From Phosphoribacter sp037046615 (GTDB lineage: Bacteria > Actinomycetota > Actinomycetes > Actinomycetales > Dermatophilaceae): 64,000 bases of DNA. The position numbers were made by a program, and so were the translations under genes. The notes below the pieces were generated by a model that was not told where the DNA came from, ran no database searches, and was given only the letters and a program-made list of their open reading frames with translations. Location of the stretch: positions 124,001-188,000 of the forward strand of contig JBAOHD010000014.1 of NCBI GenBank assembly GCA_037046615.1, written 5' to 3'. Shown here in pieces: positions 63,553-64,000 of the stretch. Positions within the stretch are counted from its first letter, which is position 1, and each line of letters begins with the position of its first letter.

Positions 63553-63766
63553 GAAGGACCCTTCCCCTCGTTCGTCGGCTCGACGGGTGATGGCGAGCCG
63601 GGTCTACGGGCAGCAACTGCTGACCGGTGTGGGTGTCATCCGCTTCCCGTGTCGGCGTGGTTGCACGATCCAAGCGAGATCGCTTGTGCACGGGGGATGT
63701 GGCCGCAAACGCGAGGCCGTGGACTGCTGGCCCTGAGGTGCGGTGCGTCCACAATCTAACACCATT
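63553..63766 (-). promoter_or_regulatory. rho promoter and long 5' leader
   Basis: 214 bp between thrB and rho. TAGATT on the minus strand at 63753-63758 could be the -10, just after the thrB stop, giving a leader of about 195 bases. Long leaders are typical of self-regulated rho genes; no clear hairpin decides this. Confidence 0.4.
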
Positions 63767-64000
63767 TCAGCGTGCGGTGACGACGACCCCGTCCCGTGGG
63801 ATGCCCGGCTCGAGCCGGCGCCAGGTTGCGTCACCGTCGGGCGCCGCCACCGAGGACGAACGCTCCAGGGTCGTGAGCGCCAAGACGCTCGGCCCGGCGC
63901 CAGAGATCGTCGCGGCGTGACCGGATGCCCGCAGGTGGTCGACGAGGGCCATCGACGCGGCATACGAGGGCCGCCGTGCCTCCTGGTGCAACCAGTCCCT
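63767..64000 (-). CDS. thrB: Homoserine kinase, C-terminal part
   Basis: The last 77 residues of a GHMP-family homoserine kinase; the gene continues beyond the window. The frame reads DWLHQEARRPSYAASMALVD then SGHAATISGAGPSVLALTTL, the C-terminal GHMP motif, ending GIPRDGVVVTAR. Position before rho agrees with the thrA-thrC-thrB-rho order of actinobacteria. Confidence 0.9.
   Translation of the reverse strand, partial: RDWLHQEARRPSYAASMALVDHLRASGHAATISGAGPSVLALTTLERSSSVAAPDGDATWRRLEPGIPRDGVVVTAR

Overview
This is about 64 kb of chromosomal DNA from a high-GC actinobacterium. The gene content and order match the conserved actinomycete backbone thrB-rho-rpmE-prfA-prmC-tsaC-wecA-atpIBEFHAGD...C-DUF2550-PduO ATR-nucS-...-mce-thl-ybbN-...-glgB-glgE. 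Mycobacterium tuberculosis carries a similar order around Rv1296-Rv1327 (recalled, not searched). NucS mismatch repair, the GlgE alpha-glucan route, the ethylmalonyl-CoA enzymes and very high GC suggest Micrococcales, possibly Intrasporangiaceae; this placement is an inference. No rRNA, tRNA or CRISPR was seen.

Layout. Positions 1-8.6 kb (+): glgE (partial), treS, mak, glgB and pgm, a trehalose/maltose-1-phosphate/alpha-glucan operon closed by a strong terminator. 8.6-12.2 kb (+): a tightly overlapped ABC exporter and two-component system. 12.2-15.2 kb (+): a dCMP deaminase and a CtpE-like P-type ATPase. 15.1-24.5 kb (-): a CnoX/YbbN-like protein, an envelope protein, then thl, meaB, glgX, a thiamine-binding-type protein, a MarR regulator and an IcmA-type acyl-CoA mutase. 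24.6-31.2 kb (+): methylmalonyl-CoA epimerase, crotonyl-CoA carboxylase/reductase, an AI-2E family membrane protein, a LiaF-like protein, a cNMP/CBS/DUF294 signalling protein and a DnaQ-like exonuclease. 31.2-35.3 kb (-): a small zinc-type protein, a tandem-duplicated 3-hydroxyacyl-CoA dehydrogenase, and a PhoU-like protein with Pit. 35.3-38.1 kb: an IS110-family element split by an IS256-family element. 38.4-42.5 kb: nucS, a histidine phosphatase, meaA/ecm and cobalamin adenosyltransferase. 42.5-57.3 kb (-): DUF2550, the ATP synthase genes, wecA, glyA, tsaC, prmC, prfA and rpmE. 57.4-60.8 kb (-): a HAD hydrolase/ATPase fusion gene cut by an IS1634-family element. 60.9-64 kb: a TRIC/UPF0126 membrane protein, rho with a Gln-rich insert, and the end of thrB.

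The genes fit together as acetyl-CoA and branched or short acyl-CoA assimilation: Thl, 3-hydroxyacyl-CoA dehydrogenase, Ccr, epimerase, MeaA and IcmA, with MeaB and ATR maintaining the B12 cofactor. Alongside them are glycogen and trehalose turnover (GlgE, TreS, Mak, GlgB, GlgX, Pgm).

Two points matter for any reader. First, about 50-60 frame breaks occur in otherwise well conserved genes, and nearly every one I checked is repaired by removing a single extra base. I therefore treat these genes as intact with sequencing insertions, not as pseudogenes. Second, the 7-mer GTATGCC/GGCATAC occurs about 74 times (roughly tenfold above base-composition expectation) and is absent from the insertion sequences. 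No recognised new multi-gene system was found; this motif is the most unusual signal.
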